Source: CAYONP01 sp964405335
GTDB lineage: Bacteria; Armatimonadota; UBA10988
Length of the DNA: 16,413 nt
Direction of reading: 5' to 3'
NCBI GenBank assembly: GCA_964405335.1
Contig: CAYONP010000113.1
Span: forward strand, 1-16,413
The first letter of the stretch is position 1. Every line of letters begins with the position of its first letter. The notes beneath the pieces are model-generated. The model was not told where the DNA came from and did no database searches. It was given only the letters and a program-made list of their open reading frames with translations. Made by a program: the position numbers and the translations under genes. Below, in pieces: positions 1-8,020 of this stretch.

Positions 1-1
1 A

Positions 2-133
2 GCGAAGGTCGTGCTGCCCGGGGTTTCGCACCATGTCACGCAGCGGGGCATTCGGTGTTTGCCGACGTTCTTCAGCGACGGAGGCCACCGGCTGTATCTC
101 GACCTGATGCCCAACCAGGTGCATCTAGTGGGA
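2..133 (+). pseudogene. Decayed REP-associated tyrosine transposase (RAYT, IS200-like Y1 family) fragment
   Basis: The frame through the first 130 bases reads KVVLPGVSHHVTQRG, then FFSDGGHRLYLDL, then MPNQVHLV. These are the conserved N-terminal blocks of RAYT/TnpA_REP transposases (PGxPHHVTQRG, FFxDxDxxxYLxLL, and the HUH block LMPNHVHL). In intact members about 15-20 residues separate YLxLL from the HUH block; here YLDL runs straight into MPN, so an in-frame internal deletion is visible. The first metal-binding His of the HUH pair is Gln (QVH), which should abolish nicking. After HLV the similarity disappears and the frame continues as unrelated sequence into the next gene. The true 5' end lies outside the window. 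I regard it as a dead remnant; the family call is from memory of the motifs. Confidence 0.8.
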
Positions 134-195
134 GCGCATCCGTGGCCTGTCGGTTCCGGACGCGAACGGCCGGGCGGCCAGGAGGGAAATAGGTC

Positions 196-1224
196 GTGTG
201 TCCCCGAATTTCTCACGCACTGCTCGCCTTGCCGCTCGCCGCGCTGGCCGCCGCCGCGGTCGAGGTCGACGTGGCGCCGCTGGCGGACACCGTCGTGTGC
301 GGCGAGCCGGTGTTCTGCCGCCTGCGTTTCGCGAACACCGGCGCTGAGCCGGCCGACGTCCTGCCGTTCTGGCAATGGAGCCGTGGCGGTGATGCGAGGC
401 TCCCGCCTCCGGTGGCCATCGAACGCCGGATTGACGACGCATGGGAGATGCTACCCGCCGACCGGTGGGAGCGGGCGGACATGATCTCCTACGAACGGAG
501 GAGCTATTCCGGGGTCCGCCTGGAGCCCGGCCAGAGCTTTGTCGTGTGGTGGGACTTGCGCTGGTCGCACGAGCTGGACGAGGGGCGTTACCGGGTCCAG
601 TTTCGCATCCCTGCCGACGGTCCGCGGCGGTGGCGCTCCGAGGAGCGATTGCCGGCGCCGGCAGTCGAGATCGTGGTGACCGCGCCGACCGGCCGCGCTT
701 GGGAGCTGTGGTCGGCACCGAACCGTTCGCGCGGTCCTCGCGGCTCGTGGCAGTGGGTGACCGAGCCGGAGCCGGAGTACTGGGCTGGGACGCCGTATGC
801 GCGCTGGTGTTGGTACTACCGAGCCGAACGGCTGCTCTGCCAGGACATGCCGGCACTACATCCGACACAGGAGCGATTCTGGCGCTCGGCACAGCGCGCG
901 ATGGAGCAGGCGCCGCGCGATCGGCTACCCGGGCCGGTCGAGCGTGTCGAGCTGGCGGCGCGCCTGTTGGCGCCAACCTACGAGGCGGGGCTCGATGAGG
1001 TGGAGCGGGTCACCGCCGACCTGCTGCCGGAGTTGGCGCGCCTCGCAGATCTGGAATGGGCCGACACGATCGCCCGCGCCCTGGCGCATGGTGTGAACGG
1101 CGCGCGGGTGGTGCGACACGGCGGCTACACAGGTGTCGGGGTAAGCGGAGTGCTGGACGAATGGCGCTGGCCGCCGCTCACGGCCGATGGTGCGCGCCTC
1201 GTTGGCGGGGAGGATGTGCCATGA
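196..1224 (+). CDS. Secreted protein of unknown function, coupled to the DUF4855 gene
   Basis: This encodes 342 residues from a GTG start, with GGAGGG at 181-186 nine bases upstream. The N-terminus (CPRISHALLALPLAALAAAA) is a typical Sec signal peptide, so the product is probably exported. Residues about 23-160 look like a beta-sandwich: VVCGEPVFCRLRFANTG, then LEPGQSFVVWW, GRYRVQFRI and VEIVV resemble Ig-like or BsuPI-like folds. The C-terminal half is helical and rich in Trp and Arg, and I do not recognise it. The TGA overlaps the ATG of the next gene (ATGA at 1221-1224), so the two are probably translated together and act in the same compartment. Third codon positions look less GC-rich than in the next gene. 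The function is unknown; the gene call is firm because of the start signal, signal peptide and coupling. Confidence 0.75.
   Translation: MCPRISHALLALPLAALAAAAVEVDVAPLADTVVCGEPVFCRLRFANTGAEPADVLPFWQWSRGGDARLPPPVAIERRIDDAWEMLPADRWERADMISYERRSYSGVRLEPGQSFVVWWDLRWSHELDEGRYRVQFRIPADGPRRWRSEERLPAPAVEIVVTAPTGRAWELWSAPNRSRGPRGSWQWVTEPEPEYWAGTPYARWCWYYRAERLLCQDMPALHPTQERFWRSAQRAMEQAPRDRLPGPVERVELAARLLAPTYEAGLDEVERVTADLLPELARLADLEWADTIARALAHGVNGARVVRHGGYTGVGVSGVLDEWRWPPLTADGARLVGGEDVP
214..250 (+). repeat. 37-bp signal-peptide coding block repeated at 1236-1272
   Basis: Bases 214-250 and 1236-1272 match at 35 of 37 positions; both encode HALLALPLAALA near the start of their genes. The two differences are ttg/ctg and ccg/ccc, both silent. 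The rest of the two proteins shows no resemblance, so the similarity is confined to the export signal. It may be a local duplication, a gene-conversion tract, or convergence in a low-complexity segment. Confidence 0.6.
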
Positions 1225-3419
1225 GCCGCGCGGCCCACGCACTGCTCGCCCTGCCCCTCGCCGCGCTGGCCGGCCGGGCCGACTATCCCTCGCCCGCGGC
1301 CGCCGGGTTCCACCACTGCGCGCTGATCTACGACCGCGCCACCCGCACCGCCGACGACCTGCTCTGTTTCGTCGCCGACGTGCGCGACGGCCGGCCGGCG
1401 GCCTGGCTGTTCGACGCCTTCCTGTTCCTTAACATGACCGGCGTCAGCGGCGAATCGACCATGACCGGCACCATGACCGAGGCCGACCTGGACGGCTTCC
1501 TCGACACCTGGTTCGCCCCGGATCGCGACCTGGCCGCGCTCGAGGCGGCGATCGAGCGCGCCGCGGAGGTGCTCGGCGAGCCGCCCGGGCTGCGGCGGGT
1601 GATGCTCATGATCCCCCGGCTGACCGACCTGGCGGCGATCGACCGGTTCGTCGGCGCGGCCCAGGAGCGGTTCGCCGCGGCGGGATTCCGTCGGCTCGAG
1701 CTGTGGGGGTGCTACTGGATGCACGAGACCATCCCGCCGGCCGACGAGCCGTTCGCCCGCGCGGCGGCCGAGGCGGTGCACCGGCGCGGGCTGCGGCTGC
1801 TCTGGATTCCCTGGTATCGCGCCACCGGCTGGGACCGCTGGCGTGAGTGCGGCATCGACGTGGCGATCATGCAGCCGAACTACGCCTTCTTCAGCGACCA
1901 CGGCGGCGGCATCCGGCGCGACCGGCTGTGGACCTGCGCCGAGGAGAGCCGCGAGCGCGGGCTGGGCGTCGAGATCGAGCTGCCGATGGCCTTCCGCGAC
2001 CCGCGCGCGCTCGAATACTGGCGCGACTACCTGGTCGACGGCGGGCGGCTCGGTTACAAGCAGGCGGCCACGGCCTACTACCTGGGCCGCGACAACGTCG
2101 AGGCCTGCGCCCGCGCCGACGCTCCGCACGAGCGGCGGCTCTACGCCCTGCTGGCCGACTACGTGCGCGGCGAGGCGGTGCCCGAGCCGCCGCGGCGGCT
2201 TGGCGGCGGCGACGGGCGCTGGCAGGTCGACCTCGGCGGCGAGCCGATCGGCGAGATCGACCTGTTCTGGCGCGGGCCGGTCGACGGGCAGGCGATGATC
2301 CAGGTGCGCAACGGCGACACCGGCCGCGCGGCCGGCTGGGCTCTGCGCGGCTCGGGCGCCGGGCGGTACGTGGTGGCCACGGTGCCGGTCGAGGGCGGAC
2401 CGCGGCGGCTCGAGGTCTCGCTCGAGCCGGCGGCCGAGGTGTTCGACATCATCCCCAGGCCGGTGCTCGGTACCGGCCGGCTCGAGCATCTGGCGCTCGG
2501 GCTTGCCTACACGGGCGACCCGTCGCCGCCGCAGTCGTACCCCGACACCGGCGGCGAGCTGACCGACGGCGTGGTGCCCGAGGGCGGCTTCGCCTCGGGG
2601 CAGACGGTCGGTTGGTACGGCGGCGAGGTGGCGGTCAGCTTCGACCTCGGCGCCGAGCGGCGCATCGACGCAATCGAGGTGCACCTCTCGGGCGGCGGCT
2701 ATGCGGCGGTCAACTGGCCCGACCGGGCGCTGGCGCTGCTGGCGGTCGACCGCCCACCGCCGGCGCGCATGGCGGGGCGTGGGCCGATGCCGGCCGGCCT
2801 GAGCGGGTTGGCGGCCGGCGCGCCGGTGATCGACCGCCGCCGCGCCGAGGACGACCTCGACGGCCGGCTGAGCTTCGCCGGCCCGGCGACGGCGCGGTAT
2901 GTGACGCTGCTGTTCGGCCTGCGCGGCTGGCTGATGTTGTCGGAGGTGCGCATCGTCGCCGGCGGCGTCAACCTGGCCGCGGGCGCGGAGTACACCGTCC
3001 GGCCGTGGCCGTCGCCGGCGGCGACCGAGGCCTATCCCGACGACGGGGTGAAGCTGACCGACGGGGTCGTCGCCCATGCCTTCAGCCGCCGCGACCTGAT
3101 CGGCTGGAGCGACGGCGCGCCGCGGAGCTGGACGGTCGACCTGGGCGCGGCTCGGCCGCTCGAGTCGGTGGCGGTCTGGGCGATGCGTGGCGGGCTCTAC
3201 GGCATCTTCGCCCCGGCGCGGGTGAGCCTCGAGGTGTCGGACGACGGCGTCGCCTGGCGCGCGGCCGGGGCGGCGGAGTCCGAGGCCCTGCCCGAGCCGG
3301 GCGAGGTGGCCGAGGCGGCGGAGTATCGAGTCGCCGCGGGCGCCGCGGCGCGCTGGGTGCGGGTGACGGTCACGCCGTCGCGGGGCTGGGCGATGGTCAG
3401 CGAGTTGTCGATCCGCTAG
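1221..3419 (+). CDS. Secreted DUF4855-domain protein with two C-terminal discoidin-like domains
   Basis: The product has 732 residues. The ATG at 1221 is chosen because it overlaps the previous stop (ATGA), has GGGGAGG at 1207-1213, and begins a signal peptide (MSRAAHALLALPLAALA). Residues about 22-315 match DUF4855 as I remember it: GFHHCALIYD, a long AFLFLNM block, LELWGCYWMHETI, LRLLWIPWYRATGW, IMQPNYAFF and GVEIELPMAF. The pattern suggests a TIM-barrel, glycosidase-like fold; E169 (in YWMHE) and E251/E253 (in GVEIE) are candidate catalytic acids, which is inference. Residues about 326-415 form a small beta domain. Two F5/8 type C (galactose-binding-like) domains follow at about 426-580 and 582-732, sharing YPD-TGG/DGV-LTDGVV-type openings. 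The likely role is binding or cleaving an extracellular glycan. The 3' end overlaps the convergent gene by 23 bp. Confidence 0.85.
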   Translation: MSRAAHALLALPLAALAGRADYPSPAAAGFHHCALIYDRATRTADDLLCFVADVRDGRPAAWLFDAFLFLNMTGVSGESTMTGTMTEADLDGFLDTWFAPDRDLAALEAAIERAAEVLGEPPGLRRVMLMIPRLTDLAAIDRFVGAAQERFAAAGFRRLELWGCYWMHETIPPADEPFARAAAEAVHRRGLRLLWIPWYRATGWDRWRECGIDVAIMQPNYAFFSDHGGGIRRDRLWTCAEESRERGLGVEIELPMAFRDPRALEYWRDYLVDGGRLGYKQAATAYYLGRDNVEACARADAPHERRLYALLADYVRGEAVPEPPRRLGGGDGRWQVDLGGEPIGEIDLFWRGPVDGQAMIQVRNGDTGRAAGWALRGSGAGRYVVATVPVEGGPRRLEVSLEPAAEVFDIIPRPVLGTGRLEHLALGLAYTGDPSPPQSYPDTGGELTDGVVPEGGFASGQTVGWYGGEVAVSFDLGAERRIDAIEVHLSGGGYAAVNWPDRALALLAVDRPPPARMAGRGPMPAGLSGLAAGAPVIDRRRAEDDLDGRLSFAGPATARYVTLLFGLRGWLMLSEVRIVAGGVNLAAGAEYTVRPWPSPAATEAYPDDGVKLTDGVVAHAFSRRDLIGWSDGAPRSWTVDLGAARPLESVAVWAMRGGLYGIFAPARVSLEVSDDGVAWRAAGAAESEALPEPGEVAEAAEYRVAAGAAARWVRVTVTPSRGWAMVSELSIR

Positions 3420-4533
3420 CCACGCGGCTGGCGGTGCCGTTGGTCGGCTCGATCTCGAGCGGCTGCTCGGCTTCGGTCTGCTGCCGCGCGCGCGGCCGTC
3501 GGGCGGCGACGTAGACCAGCAGCGCGGCGACCAGCGCCGATTGCGCGGCCGAGGCGTGGCCGAGGTCCATCAGGCTGAGCGCGGCGCTGCCGCACAGGCC
3601 GGTGACCGCGTAGATGAACAGCACCGCCGAGTAGTCGGACCAGCCGGCATCCTGCAGCCGGTCGTGCAGGTGGGTGCGGTCGGCCTTCATCGGGCTCTCG
3701 CGGCGGAGCACCCGGCCGACGACGACTTGGGTCAGGTTGACCAGCGGCAGGGCGAGGATGAGCATCGGCGCGCCGACGGCGAGGGCGGTGGCGCTCTTCA
3801 TCACGCCGCTGACCGAGAGCACGGCGAGCAGGTAGCCGATCAGCATCGCTCCGCCGTCGCCCATGTAGATGCGGGCGGGCGGGAAGTTGAGCCGCAGGAA
3901 GCCGATGATGCCGCCGAGCAGGGCCAGCGCGGCGAGCCCCTCGCCTAGCGAGGCGGGCTCTTTCCCCAGGGCGAGCAGCGCCAGGGTGGTGGCCATGATG
4001 GCCGACACGCCGCCGGCCAGGCCGTCGAGGCCGTCGAGCCAGTTGACCGCGTTGGCAATGCCGACCACCCAGACCAGGGTGAGCAGCCAATCGGCCCAGG
4101 GGGCGAACTGGAAATAGCCGTCGCCGGGGATCTTGATCCACTTCATGCTGATCCCGCAGGCGATGGGGATGGCCGCGGCCAGCATCTGGGCGAGCAGCTT
4201 GGGCAGCGGGTTGAGCCCATGCCCGCCGCGCTCGCCGCCGTGCAGCAGGTCGTCGGCCAGGCCGACGCCGAACATGATCAGCGCGCCGCCGAGCAGGCCG
4301 ATGAACGGCAGCCCCAGTTTCACGCCGGGCATCAGCGGCAGGGCGACGGCGAGGCCGGCAATCAGGCCGGCGAAGATGCCCACACCGCCGAGCCGTGGCA
4401 CCTCGTTGGCGTGGGTCTTGCGCTCCGTCTTCGGATCGAACAGCCCGCGCCGGCGGGCGAAGCGCAGCACGCGCGGCACGACCAGACTGCTGGCCAACAA
4501 GCCGAACCCGAAGGCGGCGAGATAGGGTGTCAT
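3397..4533 (-). CDS. WecA/TagO-like undecaprenyl-phosphate sugar-1-phosphate transferase (MraY superfamily)
   Basis: This 378-residue polytopic membrane protein transfers a sugar-1-phosphate from a UDP-sugar to undecaprenyl phosphate, the first membrane step of O-antigen, teichoic acid or exopolysaccharide synthesis. Family motifs are present in order: KTHANEVPRLGGVGI near the N-terminus, the Mg-binding ADD (D94, D95), NAVNWLDGLDGLAGG (N164, D167, D170), RIYMGDGGAMLIGYL, and THLHDRL (H288, H290). The usual HxHH ending is HLHD here. About ten or eleven hydrophobic segments are visible. A hydrophilic tail of about 35 residues ends the protein. I chose the ATG at 4533 because upstream residues are Arg-rich and not membrane-like. 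No good Shine-Dalgarno precedes it, and it overlaps the stop of a possible short leader. The sugar cannot be told from sequence. Confidence 0.9.
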   Translation of the reverse strand: MTPYLAAFGFGLLASSLVVPRVLRFARRRGLFDPKTERKTHANEVPRLGGVGIFAGLIAGLAVALPLMPGVKLGLPFIGLLGGALIMFGVGLADDLLHGGERGGHGLNPLPKLLAQMLAAAIPIACGISMKWIKIPGDGYFQFAPWADWLLTLVWVVGIANAVNWLDGLDGLAGGVSAIMATTLALLALGKEPASLGEGLAALALLGGIIGFLRLNFPPARIYMGDGGAMLIGYLLAVLSVSGVMKSATALAVGAPMLILALPLVNLTQVVVGRVLRRESPMKADRTHLHDRLQDAGWSDYSAVLFIYAVTGLCGSAALSLMDLGHASAAQSALVAALLVYVAARRPRARQQTEAEQPLEIEPTNGTASRVASGSTTR

Positions 4534-4589
4534 CGGTAGCGCAGCATACCCGCCGCGGCGCGATCGGCCAAACCTCCGGCGGTGAGCAC
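4530..4589 (-). CDS. Possible 19-codon leader peptide coupled to the WecA-like gene
   Basis: On the minus strand, AAGGAG (4604-4599) is followed nine bases later by a GTG (4589-4587). That opens a 19-codon frame, MLTAGGLADRAAAGMLRYR, whose TGA overlaps the transferase ATG (ATGA at 4533-4530). The transferase start lacks its own Shine-Dalgarno, so re-initiation from this leader is a possible mechanism. In such GC-rich DNA short frames are cheap, so this is tentative. The rest of 4534-4681 shows nothing I recognise. Confidence 0.2.
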   Translation of the reverse strand: MLTAGGLADRAAAGMLRYR

Positions 4590-4681
4590 GACGGCCAACT
4601 CCTTCTTCGCGGCCCTGGCCACAAGGGTTGGACACCCCGGGCCGCCGCGCGCTTCACCGGCCGCCGCCAAAGTGCGCGTCG

Positions 4682-7600
4682 TTACGGACCGACCGCGAAC
4701 TCGTCGAGGTGCCAGGTGGCGCCGAGCGGGTTGACCCCGAAGCCGGCGTGGAGGTACTCGTCGGCCTCGAGCATGCCGAAGATCACCCGGTCGACCGTGA
4801 CGTCGGCGCCGAAGGCCTGCCGCAGGTCGATCGAGGTGGCGTGCCAGCGGTCGTCGGCGGTCACCGGCAGGTTGCCCAGCGAGCGGAGCGGCGGCTGCAC
4901 CTCACTGCTGCCGGTCAGCGCGATGGCGTGCCACTCGCCGCGGGCGTAGAGGTAGGCGTTGATCCGCACCCCCGGCGGGATCTTGTAGCGGAAGCGGAGC
5001 AGCGGCCGCTCAGCGACGCTGAACCGCTGGTCGACCGCCCGGACCGAGAAGGTGCCGCCGGTGATCAGGTTGGTGACGGCCAGCCCGGCGCGGCCCTCGC
5101 CCGCGTCGTTGGTCCGCTCGAGCAGCACCGGCGAGCGCGGGTCGTCGGCGCGGAACGAGCCGACCGAGCGCTCGAAGTCGTTGGCGAACGGCTGGCCGTC
5201 GCTCGGCTCCTCGGCCCCGGCGAGCAGCGCCGCCGTGTCGACGAACGGCTGCCGCGGTGCGGCCTGGGCATACCAGATCTTCGCCCGGGCGACCATCACG
5301 CCGTTGTTGATCGAGTAGATGCCGACCTTGCCGCCGTTCAGTGGCGCCGGATCGGTGACGTCGAAGACCACTTCGTCATCGACGCTGCAGGTCAGCCGTC
5401 CGCCGCGCTTGACCAGCACCACGTGGAACCAGTGACGGTGGAACTCCTCGAGCCCGCGGCCGCGCGGGCCGGTGTAGCGGAAGGTCGCGGCGGGCGCGTT
5501 GCTCTCGGCGATCTGCCGGCCCTGACGGTAGAGCATCGATTTCGTGTTGCGCCGGCCGGCGAAGACGAAGGTGTAGCCGCTGGTCACCTCCTTGCCGTCG
5601 CCGCAGACCGCCAGGCAGAGGTCGCTGGGATGCTCGTAGAAGTCGGGACCGTCGGGGTTGTCCATCCGGATAGCCAGGTAGGCTTCAAGCCGGATGTCGC
5701 CCAGGTAGTCGTCCTTGGTCCAGATCAGCGGGTGCTCGGGCCGCAGCCGGTCGTCCTCGTCCCAGCCGCCGAAGAAGCTCCACCGCGGGTCGCACTTCCA
5801 GCGATTGATGGTCTCCCATCGGCCCTTGGCGATGCGCCACTCCCACGGCGCCTGGACAAAGGTGGTGTCGAACAGGTTGGTGCTCCAGGCGTTGACCCGC
5901 GTCAGGTCAATCTCCGGCCCGGTGCCGGCGATGCCGGTGCAGAGCCCGCGCTGAAAGGTGCTCGCGTCGGTGCGGAAGGTGACGAATGCCTCGTCGTCGG
6001 CATAGGCCATGAGGAACCAGCCGCGGCGGACGAACTTGATCACCCCCACGCCGCCGAGCTTGGCCACGCCCTCGGCCACCGGCCGGCCGCCGAGCTGGAT
6101 CTGGGCCCGGACGAACGGTGCGTCGGCCCGCTCCTTGACCAGCATCAGGCTGTGGCCGCTCAGGCCCTGCTGACCGTCGCCGTCGAGCACCAGGCGGATG
6201 CTCCGCGCCTCACCGCCGAACAGCGCCGCGTCGATGGCCACATAGGGGTCGCCATAGAAGTCGCCGCGGTGCCAGATCACCCCGCCGCGCTGGCTCGCCT
6301 GCTTGACGTACCAGCTCCCCTCGGCGGCGGCCCACTCGTGCATCGATTGCTCTTCGGTGAACCGCTCGGTGAACTCGACCGGCTTGTCGGGCTCGACAAA
6401 GGCGACCTCGACCTGGTCGATCTCGCAGGCGCCAAAGGCCACGATGCCCGGCTTGCCGCGGCTCAGCTGCAGGTCGGTCGCCTCCCACACCGCCGCGCCG
6501 TCGACAAAGGTGCGAATGAAACCGTTGCGACTCTCGATGGCCACCTCGTGCCAGACGTTCGCACCGATGATCCGCTGGTCGCCGACAATCAGCTCCTCGG
6601 CCCCGGCGATTGACCGGGCCACCTGGTTGGCGAACTTCGCCGGCGCCCGAGCGGTGCCCAGCCGGTAGACCAGGTAATCCTCGGGCCCCTGCCACGAGGT
6701 GACCAGTCCGATGCCGCTGCCCTCACCCAGACGCACGGTGGCGGTGACGCGGTAGTCGCGCCACGAGGCGTCGCCGGTGACCATCTCGGCGTAGCCGTCT
6801 CCGCCGGGCTGGATCACGCCCCGGCCGCGCACGCCGTCGGCCCGCGGGTCGGTCTCCCACACGCCGCGCACCGGCTGCCACAGGCCATTGGCCGCGTGAC
6901 CGAACGAGTCGATCACCTTCTCCGCCCCCGCCGCGCGGATGTCATCGAAGTCGGCGAAGGTCACCCCCTCGGCCCAGAGAGCGATCTGCCCGCCACCAAA
7001 CAGATCGCTGTCGGCGGTGAGCACGGTCTGGCCGTCGATGCTCGCCTCAATCCGCCCGTCGATCACCACGATGCCGAGCCGGTACCATTGCTCGTCGGCC
7101 CAGCCGCCGTCGGCTGCGGCGAGGATCTCCTCGCGGCCGTCGCGCACGGCGACCAGGCGCCGCTCGCTGCCGCCGCCGGCGTGGTGCCAGCGGAAGGCGA
7201 GGTAGTTCCGCGGGTCGGCGAGGTAGAAGCAGAGGCCGACCGCGCCGTCCCGCCCGGCGGCGCGGAATGAGGCGGCATACTCGTAGGCGTCCCAGAACCA
7301 GTAGCCGTTGACCGCCAGCGCGCCCTGATTGGCCTCGGTCGTGCGGTAGGCGAACGGATTGCTCGACAGCGCCGCCTCGGGCCCGCCCTTGTGGTTGGTG
7401 TCCTCGGCCGAGACGCCGCTCAGTGCCCACTTGCCGGCCTGCGGCTGCCAGCTCCCCGCGTCGCCCTCCTCGCGCATGAAGTCGTCGGTGAAGTAGACCG
7501 GCTCGGTCGGCTGCACCGAGGCGGCGCCGAAGGTCAGCTTCTCGTGCTCGCTGCGCAGCACCACCTCGCCTGCCGAGAGGGTGTCGTCGAAGGCGGTCAG

Positions 7601-7954
7601 CCAGACCTCGCCGTTGACGATCAACCGCTTGCGCCAGCTCTCGCGGGCGAGGACGATCTCGAGCGGCGCGGCGGCAATCGGCAGGTGGGCGCGGTCGCGG
7701 GCGATCAGCCGCTCCTCGCCGCCGCGGCGCAGCACGAAGCGGGTCTCGGTGGCGGCAAAGACGAAGGCATAGGCAGCGCCGCTGCCTTCGTCGAAGACGA
7801 TCTCGGCGGTGGCATTGGTCGGCCACTCGCCGTCCGCGGCGAGAGTGACTCTCAGCTTGTACTGCTCCGCACCACCGGTCGATACCGCCGTCTCGGCGGC
7901 GAACGCCGGCGCCGCCAGGCTGGCCAGCAGCGCGCACCAGGTCCAACGAGCCAC
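4682..7954 (-). CDS. Large secreted protein of tandem concanavalin/LamG-like beta-sandwich modules
   Basis: The product has 1090 residues from a GTG preceded by GAGGAG. The signal peptide (VARWTWCALLASLAAPAFA, cleaved before AE) marks it as exported. The mature part splits into about six modules: roughly 21-150, 151-342, 343-524, 525-694, 695-905 and 915-1090. Modules 2-5 open with a similar pattern of an aromatic/acidic strand, then W-x-(P/R)-x-x-G-x-W or the like (GSWQPQAGKW, GLWQPVRGVW, EWRIAKGRW), and several contain a 'WY/H-R/E-L/V' strand followed by a VDG/DDE turn. This is the style of LamG and DUF1080-type carbohydrate-binding or hydrolase-like jelly rolls. The last module resembles a galactose-binding-like domain. 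I see no convincing catalytic pair, so adhesion or glycan binding is more likely than catalysis. The 148-bp gap to the WecA-like gene on the same strand allows an operon. Confidence 0.8.
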   Translation of the reverse strand: MARWTWCALLASLAAPAFAAETAVSTGGAEQYKLRVTLAADGEWPTNATAEIVFDEGSGAAYAFVFAATETRFVLRRGGEERLIARDRAHLPIAAAPLEIVLARESWRKRLIVNGEVWLTAFDDTLSAGEVVLRSEHEKLTFGAASVQPTEPVYFTDDFMREEGDAGSWQPQAGKWALSGVSAEDTNHKGGPEAALSSNPFAYRTTEANQGALAVNGYWFWDAYEYAASFRAAGRDGAVGLCFYLADPRNYLAFRWHHAGGGSERRLVAVRDGREEILAAADGGWADEQWYRLGIVVIDGRIEASIDGQTVLTADSDLFGGGQIALWAEGVTFADFDDIRAAGAEKVIDSFGHAANGLWQPVRGVWETDPRADGVRGRGVIQPGGDGYAEMVTGDASWRDYRVTATVRLGEGSGIGLVTSWQGPEDYLVYRLGTARAPAKFANQVARSIAGAEELIVGDQRIIGANVWHEVAIESRNGFIRTFVDGAAVWEATDLQLSRGKPGIVAFGACEIDQVEVAFVEPDKPVEFTERFTEEQSMHEWAAAEGSWYVKQASQRGGVIWHRGDFYGDPYVAIDAALFGGEARSIRLVLDGDGQQGLSGHSLMLVKERADAPFVRAQIQLGGRPVAEGVAKLGGVGVIKFVRRGWFLMAYADDEAFVTFRTDASTFQRGLCTGIAGTGPEIDLTRVNAWSTNLFDTTFVQAPWEWRIAKGRWETINRWKCDPRWSFFGGWDEDDRLRPEHPLIWTKDDYLGDIRLEAYLAIRMDNPDGPDFYEHPSDLCLAVCGDGKEVTSGYTFVFAGRRNTKSMLYRQGRQIAESNAPAATFRYTGPRGRGLEEFHRHWFHVVLVKRGGRLTCSVDDEVVFDVTDPAPLNGGKVGIYSINNGVMVARAKIWYAQAAPRQPFVDTAALLAGAEEPSDGQPFANDFERSVGSFRADDPRSPVLLERTNDAGEGRAGLAVTNLITGGTFSVRAVDQRFSVAERPLLRFRYKIPPGVRINAYLYARGEWHAIALTGSSEVQPPLRSLGNLPVTADDRWHATSIDLRQAFGADVTVDRVIFGMLEADEYLHAGFGVNPLGATWHLDEFAVGP

Positions 7955-7960
7955 ACCCGC

Positions 7961-7966
7961 CTCCTC
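7961..7966 (-). promoter_or_regulatory. Ribosome binding site that fixes the start of the 1090-residue gene
   Basis: GAGGAG on the minus strand lies six bases before GTG (7954-7952). It supports that start over an in-frame ATG at 8041, which would add 29 hydrophilic residues in front of an obvious signal peptide and would begin inside the 85-bp palindromic element. Confidence 0.75.
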
Positions 7967-8020
7967 GAACCGTATTCCACAGACGCCAGGCCACTCCTCG
8001 CGGTTCGCGCCACGATTCCG

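Noticed and set aside
130..195. TGGCCTGTCGGTTCCG near 153-168 as a third sigma-54 promoter, ahead of the first secreted gene
   Set aside because: The -12 GC is replaced by CC; the invariant element is missing.
1125..3077. 650-codon frame antisense to the DUF4855 gene
   Set aside because: Typical shadow in very GC-rich DNA; Arg/Pro/Gly/His-rich product with no domain, opposite a well-supported gene.
4628..6613. 661-codon plus-strand frame across the large secreted gene
   Set aside because: Shadow frame: low-complexity Val/Ala/Asp/Gly product, no ribosome site, lies opposite a gene with a signal peptide and Shine-Dalgarno.
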